Positions 28,482-37,440 of a stretch of DNA of 64,000 nucleotides are shown piece after piece. Every line of letters starts with the position of its first letter. Position 1 is the stretch's first letter. A model generated the notes under the pieces. It saw only the letters and a program-made list of their open reading frames with translations, ran no database searches and had not been told where the DNA came from. Location of the stretch: NCBI RefSeq assembly GCF_004125265.1, contig NZ_RDTE01000003.1:496001-560000 (forward strand). The letters are read 5' to 3'. The DNA comes from Streptomyces lydicus (GTDB taxonomy: Bacteria > Actinomycetota > Actinomycetes > Streptomycetales > Streptomycetaceae). The translations under genes and the position numbers were made by a program.

Positions 28482-30539
28482 TCAGGGGTTCTCAGGCGTG
28501 ACGATCGCGAAGGCGGGGTCGGGCCGGTCCAGGAGGGTGCTGAAGGTGAGGAGGGCCTGGGGGTCGCCGTCGAGGGTGACGGTGCCGGCTGCGATCTCGT
28601 CGGGGAAGGTGGTGGCACCGCTGAGGACGGCGTTGAGCGTGCTGCGTGCCAGGCGCAGGGTGGCGTGCGGCTTCTCGCCGCGCGGGGCGTCACCGGGCAT
28701 GGGGGTGAGTGCCCCGTGGGAGAGGAGGAGGGTCCAGGTCTCGGTGGTGGCGGATCCGCCTGCCGCGTCGGTGCCGGTCGGCGGGGCGGTGAGGTCCCAG
28801 CGCAGCAGGAGGCGTTGGTCTCCGGCACGGGGGCCGTTGATGCGAACGGCCATCGACTGGAAGATCTGCTCGGGGGTGAGGGCGGCGAGGAGGTCGGGCG
28901 GTATGCGGGTGCGCCCCTCTTGGGCAGCGGGTGCAGCCTCGGCGGAGTGACCGCCGGGGATGCGGCCACCGGGGGCGCTGCCACCGGCAGTCTGGTCGCG
29001 CAGTTCGGCGGCTCCCGTCAGGTAGAAGTTCCGCCAGGGGCCGGATTCGGCGGCGTGGCCGAGCCGTTCGAGGGCGTCGGCCTGGAGCGCGCGGGCCTCG
29101 GCGTTGTCCGGTTCGGCGAAGATGACGTGGTGGACGACCTCGGCCACCCAGCGCAGGTCGCCGGCCTCGTATGCCGTACGGGCCTTGGCCAATACGGCGT
29201 CGGCGCCGCCCATGAACTCGACGTAGCGCCGGGCGGCGGCCACCGGCGGATGCTGCCACAGATGGGCCGGATTGCCGTCGAACCAGCCCATGTAACGCTG
29301 GTACACCGCCTTGGCGTTGTGGCTGAGGGTGCCGTAGTAGCCGCGGGTGTGCCAGGCGCGTTCCAGCGCGGGCGGGAAGCGCAACTCCTCGGCTATCTCG
29401 GAGCCGGTGAGGCCGGCGTTGATCAGCCGTACGGACTGGTCGTGCAGGTAGGTGTAGGCGTCGCGCTGTTCCTCCAGGAAGCGGACCGCACGCTCCTGAC
29501 CCCAGGTGGGCCAGTGGTGGGAGGCGAAGACGGTGTCCGTGGTGTCGGCGAACAGGCGCAGCGTCTCGGTGAGGTAGCGGGCCCAGGCACTGGGGTCGCG
29601 AACCAGCGCACCGCGCAGGGTGAGGACGTTGTGCAGGGTGTGGCAGGCGTTCTCGGCGACGCACAGGACCCGCAGGTCGGGGAGGTGGAAGTTCATTTCG
29701 GCGGGGGCTTCGGTGCCGGGGGTCAGCTGGAAGACCAGCCGGATGCCGTCGATCACCTCCTGCTGGCCGGTCTCGGTGATGTCCAGCGTGGGGGCGATCA
29801 GGCCGACGGAACCGCGCGAGGTGGTCTGGCCCAGGCCGCAGCCGATCTGGCCGGCCGGGCCCTTGGGCAGCGTCGTGCCGTACATGTAGTCGGCCCGGCG
29901 GGACATCGCGGGGCCGGTGAAGACGTTCTCGCTCACCGCGTGGGCGAGGAAGCCGGCCGGTGCGATCACGGGAATCCGGCCGCCGGCCACGTCCGCCTCG
30001 TCGACCACGCCCCGTACGCCGCCGAAGTGGTCGATGTGCGAATGGGTGTAGAGGACGGCGGTGACCGGGCGCCCTCCCCGGTGCTCGCGGTACAGGGCCA
30101 GGGCGGCGGCCGCGACCTCGGCGCTGATCAGCGGGTCGACGACGAGGACGCCGCGGTCGCCCTCGACGAAGGTGATGTGGGACAGGTCCAGGCCGCGTAC
30201 CTGGTAGACCCCCGGTACGACTTCGTAGAGGCCCTGCCGGGCGACGAGCCGGCTCTGGCGCCAGAGTGAGGGGTGCGCGGTGGGCGGGCAGTCACCGGCC
30301 AGGAAGGCGTAGGCGTCGTTGTCCCAGACGACCCGGCCGTCGGCGTCCTTGATGACACAGGGGTCGAGGCGGGCGAGGAAGCCGCGATCGGCGTCGGCGA
30401 GGTCCTGGGTGTCGTCCCAGGCGAGCGGCTGGTCGGTCCGGGCGGTCGGCTCGCTGTCATCCGCAGTGCTCATGGGGGCCGATTGTGGTGCGGCCCGGGG
30501 CGCGGGGGCACGGTGAGGGGGCACAGTGTCGGCAGTCAT
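28482..30539 (-). CDS. Linear alkylsulfatase, metallo-beta-lactamase fold
   Basis: The 685-residue protein is an SdsA1/BDS1-type alkylsulfatase that hydrolyses primary alkyl sulfates such as dodecyl sulfate. The binuclear zinc motif THSHIDHFGG sits near residue 160, followed by the AENACHTLHN and FASHHWPTWG blocks of the family, a helical dimerisation domain and a C-terminal SCP2-like lipid-binding domain (LLRWDL ... ATLRLARSTLNAVLSG). No signal peptide is seen. The start may be ATG 30539 or 30473; neither has a strong ribosome site. Its convergent neighbour is a broken gene. Confidence 0.92.
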   Translation of the reverse strand: MTADTVPPHRAPAPRAAPQSAPMSTADDSEPTARTDQPLAWDDTQDLADADRGFLARLDPCVIKDADGRVVWDNDAYAFLAGDCPPTAHPSLWRQSRLVARQGLYEVVPGVYQVRGLDLSHITFVEGDRGVLVVDPLISAEVAAAALALYREHRGGRPVTAVLYTHSHIDHFGGVRGVVDEADVAGGRIPVIAPAGFLAHAVSENVFTGPAMSRRADYMYGTTLPKGPAGQIGCGLGQTTSRGSVGLIAPTLDITETGQQEVIDGIRLVFQLTPGTEAPAEMNFHLPDLRVLCVAENACHTLHNVLTLRGALVRDPSAWARYLTETLRLFADTTDTVFASHHWPTWGQERAVRFLEEQRDAYTYLHDQSVRLINAGLTGSEIAEELRFPPALERAWHTRGYYGTLSHNAKAVYQRYMGWFDGNPAHLWQHPPVAAARRYVEFMGGADAVLAKARTAYEAGDLRWVAEVVHHVIFAEPDNAEARALQADALERLGHAAESGPWRNFYLTGAAELRDQTAGGSAPGGRIPGGHSAEAAPAAQEGRTRIPPDLLAALTPEQIFQSMAVRINGPRAGDQRLLLRWDLTAPPTGTDAAGGSATTETWTLLLSHGALTPMPGDAPRGEKPHATLRLARSTLNAVLSGATTFPDEIAAGTVTLDGDPQALLTFSTLLDRPDPAFAIVTPENP

Positions 30540-30543
30540 CCGT

Positions 30544-30640
30544 CACAAGCCGGCGACCTCACAAGCCGGCGACCTCACAAGCGGGCGACCTCGCGTCGGT
30601 CAGCGGTCACTTCCGTCAGCGGTCGCGTCCGTCAGCGGTC
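30544..30640. repeat. Two triplicated 16-nt-period repeats
   Basis: CACAAGCCGGCGACCT is repeated three times at 30544-30591. Immediately after, GTCAGCGGTC recurs at 30599, 30615 and 30631, the same 16-nt spacing. The array fills the gap between the alkylsulfatase start and the end of the peptide-export operon. Confidence 0.9.
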
Positions 30641-30647
30641 ACACCGG

Positions 30648-31106
30648 TCAGGGATCCAGACCGCTCCCCTGCGGCCCGTACAGATCCAGCAGCCGGACCC
30701 GGGTGCCGTGCAGTCGGTCGGCCACCGTTTCGGCGACGTAGCGGTACATCGCACGGCCGAGGACGGGGTCGGACTCGCACAGGGCGCGGACCACCTTGGC
30801 GTCGAACTCCACGGCCTCGACCGGGCCCACGGTCTGTGCTCCGAAGTGCCACAGATAGGGCGGGAACAGCCAGGACCAGCCGAGCAGTTCGTCCCTGCCG
30901 AGTGTTTCGACGACCGCGGCGCGGCGGCCGGGGACCCGCTGATCGAGCGCCACCTGTCCGCTGCGGATGATCCAGAAGTGGTCCGCCCGCCGGCCCTCCT
31001 CGAAGAGGCGGGTGGCGCGCGGCAGCGACACCTCGACGGCGATATCGGTCAGCCGCCGGCGCCGGTCGGGCGGCATCCCGTGGAACAGGTCTCTGCTGCT
31101 GGCCAT
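30648..31106 (-). CDS. Stand-alone cyclic-nucleotide-binding-domain protein (Crp-like, no HTH)
   Basis: The 152-residue protein is a cyclic-nucleotide-binding-type beta-roll (LPRATRLFEEGRRADHFWII ... GQVALDQRVPG) followed by a short helix and end, without the DNA-binding domain of Crp/Fnr regulators. GGAGGATGCG precedes ATG 31106. Such proteins accompany NHLM peptide-export systems, and the adjacent transporter has a related N-terminal domain, so it probably binds the transporter or a ligand instead of DNA. It is last in the export operon. Confidence 0.82.
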   Translation of the reverse strand: MASSRDLFHGMPPDRRRRLTDIAVEVSLPRATRLFEEGRRADHFWIIRSGQVALDQRVPGRRAAVVETLGRDELLGWSWLFPPYLWHFGAQTVGPVEAVEFDAKVVRALCESDPVLGRAMYRYVAETVADRLHGTRVRLLDLYGPQGSGLDP

Positions 31107-31202
31107 CGCATCCTCCGCTCGCTCCCTGCACGATATGGGGTGCTTTGCCGGTATTCCGGGAAGGCTCGACCGGGCGGAGCGGCGGCGGGGTTCCACCGGG
31201 GC

Positions 31203-31298
31203 GGGTCAGGGCAGCCGACGCCGTACGGGTCAGGTCAGCCGACACCGTACGGCTCAGGGCAGCCGGCGCCGTACGACTCAGGTCAGCTGGCGCCGCAC
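31203..31298. repeat. Four 24-nt repeats derived from the end of the ABC transporter gene
   Basis: Four 24-nt units (first: GGGTCAGGGCAGCCGACGCC plus GTAC) run from 31203 to 31298. The rightmost copy includes the stop and last codons of the transporter gene, so the array seems to have expanded from the gene's 3' end. Confidence 0.85.
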
Positions 31299-34172
31299 CA
31301 GATCGTGCAGCCGGCCGCCGGTGTCGGCCAGCAGCTCGGCCGGGGCGCCCTGCTCGACTATCCGGCCGTCCGCCATGACGATCACACGGTCGGCGTCCAT
31401 GACCGTGGACAGCCGGTGGGCGATCACCATGCGGCTGGCGCTGAGCTTGCGGGTGCTGTCGATGACGATGCGCTGGGTCTCGTTGTCCAGGGCGCTGGTG
31501 GCCTCGTCGAAGAACAGGATCCGCGGGCGGCGTACCAGCGCCTGGGCGATCATCAGCCGCTGGCGCTGGCCGCCGGAGATGGCGCCGCCGCCGGAGATCA
31601 TGGTGTGCAGGCCCATCGGCATCCGCTTGATGTCCTCGGCCAGACCCGCCATCTCGGCGGCCGCCCAGGCCTCTTCCTGGGTGAAGGACTCGGCGCCGCA
31701 GATGCAGTCCAGGATCGAGCCGGTGAGGGGCTGGGCGTTCTGCAGCACGACGCCGCACTGGCGGCGCACCGCCGCCTGGTCCAGGGCGGTCAGGTCCTGC
31801 CCGTCGTAGAGCACATGGCCCGAGGTCGGCTTGTCGAAGCCGATGAGCAGCCGGAGCAGGGTCGACTTGCCGCAGCCGCTGGGGCCGACGACGGCCACGA
31901 ACTCGCCGGGCCGGACCTGGAACGAGACGTCGTCGAGGACGAGCGGGCCGTCCTCGGTGTAGCGGAACGACAGCTTCTTGGCCTCGATGCCGCCGGACAG
32001 GGCACCGGGCTGGGCGCTGGCGCCGCGTACTTCGGGCTTTTCGTCCAGGACCGGCTTGATCTGCTCGAACATCGGCATCGCGGCGGCCGCCGAGATGAAG
32101 GCGCCGGTGATCTGGGTGACCGAGGTCAGCAGCATGGTCACCGAGGTGTTGAAGGTGAGGAACGAGGCGGCCGACATGCTGCCCCGGGCCGGCCCGGCCA
32201 GCAGCATGAACATGGTGAGCGAACAGACCGGCAGGTAGACGGCGTTGAGGACGGTGGTCAGGTTCTTGATCCGGCCGGCCTTCTGCTGGAGCTCGCGGGA
32301 GCGGGCGAACTCCCGGGCCCAGGCCGCGTACGCAAAGCTCTCGGCCGCGGCGACCCGCAGCTTGGGCAGGCCGCGCAGGGTCTGGAACGCCTGATTGTTG
32401 AGCTTGTTGCCGAGGGTGACCAGCCGGCGCTGCCAGCGCAGTTCCCACAGGCCCATGGCGAGGAACACGACACCGATGACGAGCAGCATGGCGAGCGCCG
32501 TTATCGCCAGCGGCACGCTGTACAGCAGCAGCATCACCAGGTTCATCGCGCCGACCGTGGAGGCCTGCACGGCCACCGGGCCGAGGCCGGACAGCACCCG
32601 CCGGATGGCGCTGATGCCCATCGCGGCGCTGGCCAGCTCTCCGGTGGAGCGTTCGGTGAAGAACTTCGTCGGCAGTCGCAGCAGCCGGTCCCACACGGCC
32701 GGCTGCAACGCGCTCTCGATCCGGCCCTCCATCCGCAGCACGGTGAGGTTCTGCAGCAGCATGAAGGCGGCGGAGACCACGCTGGTGATGATGACGGCCA
32801 GCGAGACCTGGACGATCAGGCTCTTGTCGGCGCTCGGGACGTACTCCCCGAGCACCTTGCCGGTCGCGAGCGGGACGAGGGCCCCGAGTCCGACCGTCAC
32901 CAGCCCGGCCAGGGCCAGGTTCCGCAGATCCAGCCGGGAGCCGCGCAGGCTGAAGAGCATCAGCCGCCACAGGCTCATGGGCCGCTCCGGCAGCGGGCGG
33001 TAGAACATCACGGCGCGCGGCTCGAAGTCGTCGGCGTTGTCCTTGTCGATGCGCATCCGCAGCCCGGAGGCCGGGTTGACCGCCTCGTAGCGGCCCCGGC
33101 GCCACAGCAGCGCCACAGGTGCCCCGGACTTGGCGCGGTGGCCCACCAGGGGGCCGGTGTCGGTCCGCCACCAGCGACCCTGGAGGCGGACCGCGCGAGT
33201 GCGGATCCGCGAGCTGACGGCGATGCGTTCGACGGGGGTGATGCGGTCGTTGGCGGCGGCGCCCTTCGGCGGCTCGGTCAGCGTGATCCGGGCCGCCTCG
33301 GCGACCGTGCGGCAGACCGCGAAGGTGGCGTCGTCGCCGGCCCGGTCCGTCGCGGCGCCGCCCCGTCCGGAGCGGTCCTGGCGGCCGATGGACGCGATCA
33401 GCGCCTGGTCGGCCCGTTCGCGGACGGCTTCGCCCGCCTTGATGCCGGCTGCCGTGCGGTCCTCGTGGGCGCGCTCCAGCTGTTCGATCCAGCGGTCGAC
33501 GGCGGACAGCAGCCGGTATTGCTGATTGACCATCTGCTGCCACAGCTCGGGGTCGACCAGCAGATCGCCGGCCGCCTCCGCGCTGTAGGAGGCGCCGTAC
33601 TGCACGCTGCCGGGCGGGACGGGCATCCACAGGATGTCGTCGTCGGCCACCGCTTCATCGGCGGGACGGCCGTCGAGCGGTGCCTCGAACAGCACGCCCA
33701 GGCTGCGGGCGGTGCCCAGCGCGAAGGCGTGTTCCAGTGCGGAGAGCGCCTCGCCCCGGCCGCCGTGGGCGGTGTCGTAGCCGTAGCCGTCCTGCGTGCC
33801 GTACTGCGGGATGGATCCGGTGTCGCCGTACTCCCCGTACTCGTACCGGGGCAGTTCGCGCAGCTCGATCCGGCGCAGCAGGCAGTCCTGGGACGGCCGG
33901 CCGAGCAGGGTGTGGTGCGGGCCCGCGACCGGTCCGAGCAGGAGGGTGCCCGCTTCGAGACGGCCGAGGAAGTGCCAGTGCCCTTCCTCGACGGCGTCGA
34001 CCGCGAAGAGGTCGAGCGATCCGCCGGTGACGAGCCACAGCACATGCGGGCCCTCCAGGGGGACGCTGCGCAGGCCGGTGCAGTCGACGGCCGTACCGAG
34101 GCCGCCCAGTGCCTGGGTCACCGCGTCGGTGTCGCCCGGTCCCACGACCGCGGGCGGGTGCATCGATGACAC
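31278..34172 (-). CDS. NHLM-type bacteriocin export ABC transporter, permease/ATPase (non-peptidase)
   Basis: The 964-residue protein has a 300-residue N-terminal region resembling the cyclic-nucleotide-binding-like domain of NHLP exporters. Six membrane helices (about residues 410-700) and an ATPase domain with Walker A GPSGCGKST, signature SGGQRQRL and Walker B ILFFDEATSALD follow. It lacks a peptidase domain and probably pairs with the C39 transporter. GTG 34172 follows the upstream stop after one base, with AAGGAG inside the upstream gene. Assignment rests on domain layout and operon partners. Confidence 0.9.
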   Translation of the reverse strand: MSSMHPPAVVGPGDTDAVTQALGGLGTAVDCTGLRSVPLEGPHVLWLVTGGSLDLFAVDAVEEGHWHFLGRLEAGTLLLGPVAGPHHTLLGRPSQDCLLRRIELRELPRYEYGEYGDTGSIPQYGTQDGYGYDTAHGGRGEALSALEHAFALGTARSLGVLFEAPLDGRPADEAVADDDILWMPVPPGSVQYGASYSAEAAGDLLVDPELWQQMVNQQYRLLSAVDRWIEQLERAHEDRTAAGIKAGEAVRERADQALIASIGRQDRSGRGGAATDRAGDDATFAVCRTVAEAARITLTEPPKGAAANDRITPVERIAVSSRIRTRAVRLQGRWWRTDTGPLVGHRAKSGAPVALLWRRGRYEAVNPASGLRMRIDKDNADDFEPRAVMFYRPLPERPMSLWRLMLFSLRGSRLDLRNLALAGLVTVGLGALVPLATGKVLGEYVPSADKSLIVQVSLAVIITSVVSAAFMLLQNLTVLRMEGRIESALQPAVWDRLLRLPTKFFTERSTGELASAAMGISAIRRVLSGLGPVAVQASTVGAMNLVMLLLYSVPLAITALAMLLVIGVVFLAMGLWELRWQRRLVTLGNKLNNQAFQTLRGLPKLRVAAAESFAYAAWAREFARSRELQQKAGRIKNLTTVLNAVYLPVCSLTMFMLLAGPARGSMSAASFLTFNTSVTMLLTSVTQITGAFISAAAAMPMFEQIKPVLDEKPEVRGASAQPGALSGGIEAKKLSFRYTEDGPLVLDDVSFQVRPGEFVAVVGPSGCGKSTLLRLLIGFDKPTSGHVLYDGQDLTALDQAAVRRQCGVVLQNAQPLTGSILDCICGAESFTQEEAWAAAEMAGLAEDIKRMPMGLHTMISGGGAISGGQRQRLMIAQALVRRPRILFFDEATSALDNETQRIVIDSTRKLSASRMVIAHRLSTVMDADRVIVMADGRIVEQGAPAELLADTGGRLHDLVRRQLT

Positions 34173-34173
34173 G

Positions 34174-36462
34174 TCAGTGCTCCTTGACCAGCTCGGCGTA
34201 CGGGCCCCCGGCGGCGACCAGGTCCTCGTGCCGGCCGCGTTCGACGACCACGCCGTGGTCGAGGACCACGATCTCGTCGCTGTCGCGGACCGTGCTCAGC
34301 CGGTGGGCGATGACGACGCAGGCACAGCCGCGCCGCCGCAGGTTGTCCATGATGGTCTGCTCGGTCTGCGCGTCCAGGGCACTGGTGACCTCGTCGAGGA
34401 CCAGGATGCTGGGGCGCCGGACCAGTGCGCGGGCGATCTCCAGCCGCTGGCGCTGGCCGCCGGAGAAGTTGCGGCCGTCCTGTTCGACGCGGCTGTGGAT
34501 GCCGTCGGGGCGGCGGGCGATCACATCGTCGTAGAGCGCGGCGTCCTGGAGGGCGGTGATGACCGCGTCGTCCGGGATGGAGGGGTCCCACAGCGCCACG
34601 TTGTCCCTGACCGTGCCCTCGAAGAGGAAGATGTCCTGGTCGACGAAGGACACGGAGGCGGCCAGCGCGCTGCGGGAGAGGTCCTCCAGGCGCTGTCCGT
34701 CGATGCGGATGGTGCCTTCCCAGGGGCTGTAGAGGCCGGAGATCAGCCGGGAGACGGTGGACTTGCCGCTGCCCGAGCCGCCGACGAGGGCGACCTGCCG
34801 GCCGGGGCCGACGGCCAGGGAGAAGCCGGTGAGCAGCGGTTTGTCCAGCGGGCTGTAACCGAAGGTGATGCCCTCCAGCGTCACATGGCCCTTGAGGCGG
34901 CGGGTGTCGGCATCCGGCTCGGGGCGCGAGTAGAGGGTGTCGACGGGGAAGCTCTCGACGTCCTTGAGGCGGGCCACGTCGGCGGCGAAGTCCTGGATGC
35001 GGCCGGCCACGCCGTTGAGCCGGGTGATGGGCGCGGTGAAGCGGGTCACCAGCGCCTGGAAGGCGACCAGCAGACCGATGGAGATATGGCCCTCGACCGC
35101 CCGCAGCCCGCCGATCCACAGGATCAGTGCGCTGTTGAGCGTGGCCAGGGTGGGGGCGACGACGGCCAGCGCGGCGCTCGGCACACCGAGGCGCTGCTGT
35201 ACCTCCAGCGTGGTGGCGTGCTGGCCGGCCCAGCGGCGGAAGTAGCCGTTCTCCCCGCCGGTGGCCTTCATCGTCTCGATGAGCTGCAGGCCGGTGTAGG
35301 AGGTGTTGGTCAGCCGGGCGGTGTCCGCCCGCAGCTTCTGGGTGTGGGTGGCCCGCAGCCGGATCACGATCCGCATGGCGACCACGTTGAGCAGCGCGAT
35401 GCCCACGCCGATGACCGTCAGCTGGGGGTCGTAGGTCCACAGCAGGAAGGCGTAGAGGATGACCACGATCCCGTCCACGCCCGCGGCGGCGAGGTCGCGC
35501 GCCAGGGTTTCGGCGACCGCGTCGTTGGACTGCAGCCGCTGGACCAGGTCGGCCGGGCTGCGCTGGGCGAAGAAGGTGACCGGGAGTCTGAGCAGGTGGC
35601 GCAGGAAGCGGGCACTGGTCAGGGTGGAGGAGATGATGCGGCCGCGCAGCAGGTTCGCCTGTTGCAGGCCGGTCAGGACGGCGGTCAGCGCGACCATCGC
35701 GGCCATCGACGCGAAGAGCGGCCCCAGCAGCGAGGTCTGGTTGCCGATCAGGAACATGTCGATGTACGTACGGCTCAGCGCGGGCACCGCCGCGCCGACC
35801 GCGACCAGCAGCAGGCTGGCGAGGAGGGCGGCCAGCAGGGTGCCGGTGGTGCCGCGCATCCGGGCGGGCACGGCGCCGAGCACGCCGGGCTTGCGGCCGC
35901 CCTTGCGGAAGTCCTCGCCGGGCTCGAAGACCAGGGCGACACCGGTGAAGCTGGTGTCGAAGTCCTCGGTCGGCACGAAGCGGCGGCCCTTGTCGGGGTC
36001 GTTGATGCGGACGCCCCGGCGGCCGAAGCGGCGGCTGGTGCCGTCGTAGACGACGTAGTGGTTGAACTCCCAGAACAGGATGGCCGGCGCCTGCACCTCG
36101 GCGAGCGCGGACGGTTCCATCTGCATGCCCTTGGCCTGCAGGCCGTAGCTGCGGGCGGCCTTGAGCAGATTGCTGGCGCGCGAGCCGTCGCGGGAGACGC
36201 CGCAGGCGATCCGCAGCTCCTCCAGCGGTACGTGCCGCCCGAAGTGGGCGAGCACCATGGCCAGCGAGGCGGCGCCGCACTCCACGGCCTCCATCTGGAG
36301 GACGGTGGGGGTGCGTACGGTCTTCGTCTTCTTGGGCTTCGGGGCGGGCGGTGCGGCCCGGCGGGTGCGGCGGGCGCCGGATGCGGGCTCGGCACGGCGC
36401 CGGCCGCGGCCGGGAGGCGGCAGCTGCTGCTGTGGGGCCGGGGAGTCTTCGGTGGCGGTCAT
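34174..36462 (-). CDS. NHLM peptide maturation/export ABC transporter with C39 peptidase
   Basis: The 762-residue transporter begins with a 50-residue basic extension, then a C39 peptidase domain with Cys62 (MEAVECGAAS), His135 (EFNHYVVYDG) and Asp155 (INDPDKG). Membrane helices follow, and then an ATPase with GGSGSGKST and SGGQRQRL. It should cleave the leader of the 75-residue precursor after its Gly-Gly and export the core. Its ATG overlaps the stop of the HlyD gene. All catalytic residues are present. Confidence 0.94.
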   Translation of the reverse strand: MTATEDSPAPQQQLPPPGRGRRRAEPASGARRTRRAAPPAPKPKKTKTVRTPTVLQMEAVECGAASLAMVLAHFGRHVPLEELRIACGVSRDGSRASNLLKAARSYGLQAKGMQMEPSALAEVQAPAILFWEFNHYVVYDGTSRRFGRRGVRINDPDKGRRFVPTEDFDTSFTGVALVFEPGEDFRKGGRKPGVLGAVPARMRGTTGTLLAALLASLLLVAVGAAVPALSRTYIDMFLIGNQTSLLGPLFASMAAMVALTAVLTGLQQANLLRGRIISSTLTSARFLRHLLRLPVTFFAQRSPADLVQRLQSNDAVAETLARDLAAAGVDGIVVILYAFLLWTYDPQLTVIGVGIALLNVVAMRIVIRLRATHTQKLRADTARLTNTSYTGLQLIETMKATGGENGYFRRWAGQHATTLEVQQRLGVPSAALAVVAPTLATLNSALILWIGGLRAVEGHISIGLLVAFQALVTRFTAPITRLNGVAGRIQDFAADVARLKDVESFPVDTLYSRPEPDADTRRLKGHVTLEGITFGYSPLDKPLLTGFSLAVGPGRQVALVGGSGSGKSTVSRLISGLYSPWEGTIRIDGQRLEDLSRSALAASVSFVDQDIFLFEGTVRDNVALWDPSIPDDAVITALQDAALYDDVIARRPDGIHSRVEQDGRNFSGGQRQRLEIARALVRRPSILVLDEVTSALDAQTEQTIMDNLRRRGCACVVIAHRLSTVRDSDEIVVLDHGVVVERGRHEDLVAAGGPYAELVKEH

Positions 36463-37265
36463 GGCAGCAGCCAATCGATCGGGTGCTGCGCGGCCAGGTG
36501 GACGGCGCCGGTGACCGGCGTCATCGAATCGAGGGCGTACGGCGGGCCGCCGGAGGCCGACCAGGTGTAGCCGGACGCGTGGTGCGGGGCGGCATCGAGC
36601 TGTACCAGGACCGCGAGGGGCTGGCCGTGCTGCGAGAACTGCTCGCCGAGCTGGCTGTTGCCCAGGTAGGCGCCGATCCGCTGGCGGGTCTGGGCGGTCC
36701 TGCCGACGGCCTTGACCCGCCCGCGCAGGACGCCGTACTGCTGGCTCGGCACGGACTGGACGGTGAGGTCGACGGCAGCGCCGACGGGGACGGTGGCGCC
36801 ACTCTGGGCCGGGACGTACAGCGTGGCCGTCAGGGGGTCGCGGGCATGGGCGACGCGCTCCACGGAGGCGACATCGGCGCCGGTGGTGACGACGGAGCCG
36901 ATGGTGGCGACCATCGTGGTCAGCCGGCCGGCGTCGAGCGTGCGGACGACGGCGGTGCCCCGGGCGGTGCGGACCTTCAGCACCGGGGTGTTGGCGGCCA
37001 CCCGCTTGCCCTCTTGGGCGAGCACGGCGGTGACCTGGCCCGAGACGGGACTCTGCAGGATGTAGCTGCCCTGCCCGTGGGTGAGGATTCCGGGCGCGCC
37101 GAGGGTGGACGACACGGTTCCGGTCACCGCCCATACGGACGCGGCGATCACGAAGAGGACCGTGACGGTGAGCACCAGCCAGCCCTGGGGGCGGGCGAAG
37201 CGCACCGGAAGGTCGATTTCCTCGGGCGACTGCAGCTTGGAAAGGGCCTGTTGGCGGAACTGCAC
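36459..37265 (-). CDS. HlyD-like NHLM secretion adaptor
   Basis: The 268-residue protein has one N-terminal membrane helix (GWLVLTVTVLFVIAASVWAV) and a biotinyl-lipoyl-like barrel segment (ILQSPVSGQVTAVLAQEGKRV), as in NHLM bacteriocin-system secretion proteins. It is short and lacks the long coiled-coil hairpin of Gram-negative HlyD, which fits a monoderm. The start is GTG 37265 after GGGAAGAG. It is coupled to the C39 transporter by a stop/start overlap and lies 175 nt downstream of the precursor. Confidence 0.88.
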   Translation of the reverse strand: MQFRQQALSKLQSPEEIDLPVRFARPQGWLVLTVTVLFVIAASVWAVTGTVSSTLGAPGILTHGQGSYILQSPVSGQVTAVLAQEGKRVAANTPVLKVRTARGTAVVRTLDAGRLTTMVATIGSVVTTGADVASVERVAHARDPLTATLYVPAQSGATVPVGAAVDLTVQSVPSQQYGVLRGRVKAVGRTAQTRQRIGAYLGNSQLGEQFSQHGQPLAVLVQLDAAPHHASGYTWSASGGPPYALDSMTPVTGAVHLAAQHPIDWLLP

Positions 37266-37412
37266 GACACTCTTCCCTCAACTGCAATGGTCTGTCAGAC
37301 GGGTGGCGGCCGTGCGCCCCGGTCCCGGGCACAGCCAGGGATCCGGGGCACGCGGCCCGGCATGTCGGCAAGGAGGGGGCGCCGACCTGCCGTTGTCACC
37401 GTTCAAAGCCGG

Positions 37413-37433
37413 CTGTGCCGCTCAGCGGCACAG
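37413..37433 (-). terminator. Hairpin between peptide precursor and export genes (attenuator candidate)
   Basis: CTGTGCCGC (37413-37421) pairs perfectly with GCGGCACAG (37425-37433) around TCA, starting 7 nt after the precursor stop. Partial termination here would give more precursor mRNA than transporter mRNA. Confidence 0.65.
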
Positions 37434-37440
37434 AAGCGAC

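Noticed and set aside
30544-30640. A possible CRISPR array
   Set aside because: Units are contiguous 16-nt tandem repeats with no unique spacers, and no cas gene is present.
30273-34169. A plus-strand open frame of about 1,300 codons
   Set aside because: It is antisense to the peptide-export ABC transporter and alkylsulfatase start; no domain, ribosome site or plausible composition.
33796-36570. A plus-strand frame of 924 codons
   Set aside because: It is antisense to the C39 transporter, whose catalytic and ATPase motifs are all intact on the minus strand.
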